A stretch of 64,000 nt of DNA, taken from positions 124,001 to 188,000 of the IMG/VR virus record IMGVR_UViG_3300043464_001630; one strand, given 5' to 3'. Position numbers and translations under genes: made by a program. Source of the DNA: a virus. This document shows positions 60,101 through 64,000 of the stretch, piece by piece (the stretch's first letter is position 1; every line of letters starts with the position of its first letter). The notes under the pieces are model-generated. The model worked only from the letters and a program-made list of their open reading frames with translations. It ran no database searches and was not told the DNA's origin.

Positions 60101-62358
60101 CCTGCTACAGCAGATAATGATGATGTAGATGGAGTAAAGTTTGATGTGTATAATGCGGTTCCGTTTACGATACGAAGATTTGATATATGACCATTAAAAA
60201 GTTCAGTATTGTCGGATGCACTACCGATTGTCATATTAGCAGTGCTGTCCATTAATAATGCAGTTGGTGTCCATGTTGCATCCAAAACACCGTTCAAAAA
60301 CAATCTAAAAGTTCCAGATTGTCTTGTAACTGTAATATGATACCATGTATTAGCATTGATTGTTGTTGCTCCAGTCACGGAATTAGCAGTACTATTTGCA
60401 AATACTTGCAATTTATTAGAACTTATTCTAATATGATATGCTACAGATCCGGCTGTTGAATTCCATGCTGTAAAACGACTAACTATTGCACCTGCTGAAG
60501 TGTCATTTCTATAAATCCAAGCTTCTATTGTGAAGTCTCCAGTTCCGAATGAAAATGTTGGATTGTACGGAGCTGTCAAATAAGTCGTACTACCATTAAA
60601 TCTAATACTACTATCAGTACCAACACCGAATGGTGATGCTGAAGAAAGTACTGGTGTATTAGTTGCACCATAAGTAAATGGCGAATACGGAGCTTTTAAT
60701 AATAAAGAAGTATTAGCGATATTTAAGAGTGGTGCTGTGGGTACGGCAAAATTAGATGTGTATACCGCAGTACCATTTACGATACGAAGATTTGAAATAT
60801 AACCTTTATGGTAATTTTGTATGATTGTACCTAGAGTTCCAATATTCAATGCTCCACCAGCAAGGGAAAGTGCTCCTGTATACGTTGCTCCTTCTTGGAC
60901 ACCATTCAAAAACATTTTATAAGAGCCGGGGCTACCTGCAACGGTTATATGATACCAAATGTTGGATTGAATATTAGTAGTACCTATAATATGTGGTGGA
61001 TTTCCAGCACCATAAAATCCAAATTTGGAATCATAATACTGCAATGTCCATCCAGCACCTGTGTTTAAATAGTTAGATGCAATAACATGATTGTTTAAAT
61101 CATCAAATCGTACCCAAGCTTCGATTGTAAATGTACCGGAAGGAAAATCAAAACCATTAGATTTAGGTGTAGTTAGATAATCCGTAGTTCCATTAAAATA
61201 CAAACTACCATCTTCTGCATTAACCCCACTAAATGGAGTCATTTCACTAACATAAGTTGGTGATGTTGGTGATTTATAGTTTGCTGTTGTAAATCCTGAA
61301 TCTAAAGCTAATGGTGAAGAGGGAACTGTAAAGTTTTTAGTGTATAAAGCTCTACCTGCAATTACACGCGCATTCGTAACAGAACCGTTTAGATACCACC
61401 ATGCACCACCATAAACTGATGCACCGATTTGAATACCATAATTAGTGTTATTGAAATAATTAACGGTATTGGCTTGCGGCGTTAAAGATACACCATTTAC
61501 ATAAGGAGTTAATACTCCATTTTTTCTACATATAGCTATATGAGTCCAAACCCCAACAGTAGGAGTGTAATCAAAACTTGGTCGACTTTCAACATCAGTG
61601 TATCTTGTGAACCATATTTTACCGTCATTCCAAAAAAGATGCCAATCATGCGGATAATATGGACTGCCATTATATCCAATACCTTTCATTAATAAAGGAT
61701 AGTATGTAGCAGTGCTGTTTATTTTAAACCATGTTTCAATAGTAAAATCTCCTGTACCGAATACCGTATCGTTATAACCTTCAAAATTTAATTTATTGCT
61801 GCTACTAGAATTGAATACATAGCTAGTTTCTAGTGGTGAACTTAAAAATGGCGAATCAGATTGTGTAAACGTTCCATTAAAAGTGCCTATCACGTCTTTA
61901 CTATCTTCAAAAGCTGTTAATACACCAACTAAAGATAATTGATTAGGATCTGATGTTAAAAAATCCAAACGAATTCTACTACCAGATGTAGAAGCGAAAG
62001 GGGTGGTTAATTTTAAAATTTGCCAATTTTGTGATGCATTAGAAATTAAATTATTTCTTCCATCGTATGATGTAAAAGAGCTAATAGCATAAGTTTCGGT
62101 AACATATGATGCTCCTGAAGATAACATCATCGACAATGTCCCTGTAGGATTAGCTGCACGGAAATTTACGTTTATTGCTACTGCTGATAAAGTACTACCA
62201 TCAGAAGTGATAGAATATATACTTATGTTAGGATTACCGTAGGATGTACCTACATTTATGTTTGATGTACCGTTAAAAAGATCCGCAGAGGATAATGTTT
62301 GACCGAATACATTTGAATCAGTTAAATTACCATCATTTAAAGAGAATAGAGTTGGCAT
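57133..62358 (-). CDS. giant tail fibre: four LamG-like domains plus a parallel beta-helix
   Basis: 1741 residues. The N-terminal ~150 form a galactose-binding-like domain. Four LamG/concanavalin-type domains follow at about 155-350, 370-555, 565-770 and 800-1010. Each begins with a GTGDFTIETWFKI-type strand and ends with an 'ALYTxNFTVPxSPL' strand. A right-handed beta-helix follows (~1020-1560; many short N-rich strand repeats such as VTGNTLLSSASSG and ITASNNATLGFRLSG). The C-terminal jelly-roll-like domain has PRLILKRNATMGIAS and TGWINIDNWSAT. LamG modules bind glycans and the helix may be an enzymatic or stalk part. The preceding motif is TATAAATT next to the ATG, a near match. Confidence 0.75.
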   Translation of the reverse strand: MPTLFSLNDGNLTDSNVFGQTLSSADLFNGTSNINVGTSYGNPNISIYSITSDGSTLSAVAINVNFRAANPTGTLSMMLSSGASYVTETYAISSFTSYDGRNNLISNASQNWQILKLTTPFASTSGSRIRLDFLTSDPNQLSLVGVLTAFEDSKDVIGTFNGTFTQSDSPFLSSPLETSYVFNSSSSNKLNFEGYNDTVFGTGDFTIETWFKINSTATYYPLLMKGIGYNGSPYYPHDWHLFWNDGKIWFTRYTDVESRPSFDYTPTVGVWTHIAICRKNGVLTPYVNGVSLTPQANTVNYFNNTNYGIQIGASVYGGAWWYLNGSVTNARVIAGRALYTKNFTVPSSPLALDSGFTTANYKSPTSPTYVSEMTPFSGVNAEDGSLYFNGTTDYLTTPKSNGFDFPSGTFTIEAWVRFDDLNNHVIASNYLNTGAGWTLQYYDSKFGFYGAGNPPHIIGTTNIQSNIWYHITVAGSPGSYKMFLNGVQEGATYTGALSLAGGALNIGTLGTIIQNYHKGYISNLRIVNGTAVYTSNFAVPTAPLLNIANTSLLLKAPYSPFTYGATNTPVLSSASPFGVGTDSSIRFNGSTTYLTAPYNPTFSFGTGDFTIEAWIYRNDTSAGAIVSRFTAWNSTAGSVAYHIRISSNKLQVFANSTANSVTGATTINANTWYHITVTRQSGTFRLFLNGVLDATWTPTALLMDSTANMTIGSASDNTELFNGHISNLRIVNGTALYTSNFTPSTSSLSAVAGTVFLMKDAYDTRFTTTYSNPFLLGSYGNVNKGLITTTTKNPSTFIEYGTLTKTGSPTLSSASPFGIGTDSSIYFSNSNYITVPSNNLNTDSNDFTVECWFRLTASGGYYTIFSYGDYRNDNGLLCRITNVGSGDMYNNSAFVGNWGAVPLNQWHHLALCRISGSLRLYLNGSLKLTTTINTTSTLRDLYIGASPHTGFLEGLNGNISNFRIVKNTALYTSDFTVPASPLNVLSYTPFLYKHPYDNTYTIKNLHNLHIGGSLNGLTSEARILTASAIEEGNIYIHNGGKLTFPQTNTTINVAGSQGLQITSDGTLEIGTSTNPIPSSVQHNISLLNSQIDAHNGGNMNVYGAYKKPYTYLTADSLSSARTFTVVDTVSTNWSVGDSVVFTPNTFQANSFDVLTLSSFDGDSTFRTTASAAFNHPSVTSLGNVPTVSNLSRNVSIRGNSSSSRGTVRAVDAAKVNITNTQFTNFGIASVNKTGLVVGVNQNGFVTLSGNSFNSDGFGGTTHITTISSKPTIGSVTLRDNVFFRSGGNGVSLSSVSATALTVTGNTLLSSASSGLFFASVSSSGITMSDNTVIGARSNGTLIANSNINGDITGVVNYRNGNSGLVLSASQCGNLTNIVSIHNIGEGIYIDGSVPGLVSNTTFSNITASNNATLGFRLSGNAINHLTPVTLNINRLVANNNLSGGFEGYCISGNLSSLQLNNNGIYGMRTSIGNAPTTIDGITALMNNVASTSAGIGILSGTNYYPILIKDAIVGGLSGSGISLDSTKFSQFNVINSTVSGRSSFNVTASRNVVEGSYLISNTNVSNLPVGTGITNSNYQPEVFKTTGFAFTNMNNASGYNVTYLAAGNRAVDSTLTGNISAANAPSERLTPQSTTLKLRSGSKFVALSAGQSTRISVYMRKSSVANNGVAYNGTSPRLILKRNATMGIASDIVVDQLDTTSEIFLKLSGVSPAVTDTGVLEFYVDCDGTTGWINIDNWSAT

Positions 62359-62377
62359 AATTTATAAAAAAAAAGTT

Positions 62378-64000
62378 TTAGGTTAAAGACCAGTTATCGA
62401 CATTTACAGAACCTGAAGTTCCAGAACAATCTACATATACTTCGAAAATTCCAGCCCTAGCTGCTGCGGGGATTAATCCAGTTAATAGTACCCATGAATC
62501 GGTAGTTGATGTAGTAGCTAATACTGTATCAGAAGCGTATCCTAACGAAGGATTACGTTTAAGCATCAATCTAGGAGTTGGTGAAGTACTGTAAACATAT
62601 ACACCTACTGTATAGCTATCACCAGAATTCACAGGAACTAACTTAGAACCACAACGAAGCTTTTTAGTCTCTGAAGTAGGTTCTAGTTTTTCTGAAATTA
62701 AATTACTGCTATAGTAACGAACAGTATCAGAAGAAATTTTACCAGCAGGAGTCCATCGGAAATGATTGTTAGATACGCCTCCAACTTTCATTGCAGCAAA
62801 TCCAGTCTCTAAGAACGTTTCTGACTGGTAATTAGCTAAAGTTGAAGAAAGAATTCCAGTATTGAAAGTGCAGTTATTAAATTGATAAGAACCTTCTAAA
62901 AGATTACGATTAGCGAGAGTCTTTACATCTACGTATGAACTTAATGTAGAAGATTCTAATGCAAATTGTTCAAATTTTGAACTATCAAGTAAAAGTGCGG
63001 AACCGTTATCAGCAGATAAAGTACTACTAATCAACCTAGCATTTTTAATTACAGTTGGGAAATAATTAGATCCACTAAGAATACCAAATGCACAGATTCC
63101 TGAGAATACATCTTTATAAATTGTTCCATATGGATCATTATAGAGAAGTACCGTGTTTGGTATTACATTTAATGGTGCTGCAATAGGAGTGAAATTATTC
63201 GTATATAATTCGATATTTTTAACAATTCTAATATTAGAAAGATATCCATTATATTGATGATTTACAGTACCAGTAGCATCTACATAACCAATTCTTAAAT
63301 CGTTATTAGCAGCACCGGGTCTACTGAAGTTTGATATCCTATTTTTTAATACACCGTCTACGAAAATAGAAGCATTACTACCATTTAATGTAACTGCAAC
63401 ATGATGCCAAGTGTTAATTTGTATTGAATTAGCAGCGGCTCCTATTCCCGTTACCCCACCAGCAGGTATACCTACCCCTATACTACCATCAGAACCAAAT
63501 GTAAACCATACTAGAGAAGAAGTGGATGCATTGCCTCCAGTCATGATTAATCGGCAACTATTACCAGCAGAAGGTAGATTTAAGGTATACATCCAAAATT
63601 CGTATGTAATCACATTATTACTAGCAATGGACAAATCATATACATTTGCTGTATATGGACTGATAGTAAGAGAATCGCTTGGATTGAATCGGATGCTACT
63701 ATCAGTACCAACGCCAAATGGAGATGCTGATGATAAAGTTGTACCAGTTTTGGTTAATGTATTTCCTGAAGAGAAAGTACCTTGTGAAGTTACTCCATCA
63801 AAAGTAGTAGCTCCGTTACCAATGCTGGTTTTAATTCCATAACCAACATTGTTGTTTAATGTCATGGAACTTAAATTACCAGTTATTGCATAACCTTCAA
63901 ATCCAGCATCACCGTTGTTATTTGCTAATACATTGTTGATATTAACAGTAATTGGTAAAAGTAGATTACCGCTACCTCCAGATAGTTCTAAACCAACAGT
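62378..64000 (-). CDS. second beta-helix fibre with an inserted LamG domain (runs off right edge)
   Basis: A frame open to the window edge, so the 5' end is outside. The stretch before the first in-window Met already reads VGLELSGGSGNLLLP and ANNNGDAGFEGYAITGNLSS. This parallels the giant fibre (LGFRLSGNAINHLTP; NNNLSGGFEGYCISGNLSS). Both carry NVGYGIKTSIGN/GIYGMRTSIGN, the helix end and the same C-terminal domain (PRLMLKRNPSLGYAS; SGSVNVDNWSLT). Here a ~190-residue LamG domain (SSASPFGVGTDSSIRFN to the ELYTNNFTPIAAPL strand) sits between TTFDGVTS and AFGILSGSNYFP, whereas the giant fibre has a short link there. Confidence 0.75.
   Translation of the reverse strand, partial: TVGLELSGGSGNLLLPITVNINNVLANNNGDAGFEGYAITGNLSSMTLNNNVGYGIKTSIGNGATTFDGVTSQGTFSSGNTLTKTGTTLSSASPFGVGTDSSIRFNPSDSLTISPYTANVYDLSIASNNVITYEFWMYTLNLPSAGNSCRLIMTGGNASTSSLVWFTFGSDGSIGVGIPAGGVTGIGAAANSIQINTWHHVAVTLNGSNASIFVDGVLKNRISNFSRPGAANNDLRIGYVDATGTVNHQYNGYLSNIRIVKNIELYTNNFTPIAAPLNVIPNTVLLYNDPYGTIYKDVFSGICAFGILSGSNYFPTVIKNARLISSTLSADNGSALLLDSSKFEQFALESSTLSSYVDVKTLANRNLLEGSYQFNNCTFNTGILSSTLANYQSETFLETGFAAMKVGGVSNNHFRWTPAGKISSDTVRYYSSNLISEKLEPTSETKKLRCGSKLVPVNSGDSYTVGVYVYSTSPTPRLMLKRNPSLGYASDTVLATTSTTDSWVLLTGLIPAAARAGIFEVYVDCSGTSGSVNVDNWSLT

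Noticed and set aside
1-64000. tRNA genes
   Set aside because: Gaps between genes are short and AT-rich. I saw no cloverleaf or TTCRANNC-type box.
1-64000. Integrase, att sites or prophage lysogeny genes
   Set aside because: None recognised; gene content fits a lytic T4-type phage.

Overview
This window is a 64 kb piece of the genome of a large, AT-rich, contractile-tailed bacteriophage (myovirus) distantly related to T4. The evidence is a near-complete set of T4-type tail and baseplate proteins: terminase large subunit, sheath, tube-fold proteins, gp26-type hub proteins, tape measure, gp53, gp27-like hub, gp25, gp6 and short-fibre collar proteins. A few replication and repair genes are also present. 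Portal, prohead protease and major capsid genes are not here, so both ends are internal to the genome. The host cannot be named. The few promoters upstream of early-type genes look sigma70-like.

Layout. (a) 1-5.0 kb: fibre or adhesin genes on both strands, including a coiled-coil stalk protein and a four-domain Ig-like protein. (b) 5.0-6.8 kb, minus strand: a gp14-like neck protein, a small unknown protein and a very acidic protein that may be a core/scaffold component. (c) 6.85-11.1 kb: a 'fractured' terminase large-subunit gene. Its first intein is split at an unusual position, with a free-standing homing-endonuclease gene between the halves, and two more mini-inteins lie in the second half. 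(d) 11.1-24.7 kb: tube, sheath and hub/tape-measure genes. (e) 24.7-27.1 kb: a candidate small terminase, dUTPase, clamp loader and an unknown gene. (f) 27.2-46.8 kb: baseplate wedge genes, large beta-propeller and LamG structural proteins, two collar-domain fibres and three related adhesins. (g) 46.8-50.1 kb: an early-type block with a RecB/Cas4-like nuclease, small genes and a tnpB gene that appears to interrupt a small gene. (h) 50.1-64 kb, minus strand: long fibres with 49-residue repeats, LamG domains and beta-helices.

The most striking features are the terminase gene with three inteins, one of them split around a homing endonuclease, and a genome-wide start signal. At least 26 genes on both strands carry TAAATA 5-9 bases (usually exactly 5) before the start codon. 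In T4, late promoters (TATAAATA) start transcription about 6 bases after the motif, so these genes would be expressed as leaderless or near-leaderless late mRNAs. Replication-type genes lack the motif. The tnpB gene and its zinc-finger neighbour sit inside a small gene whose two ends can be joined in frame.
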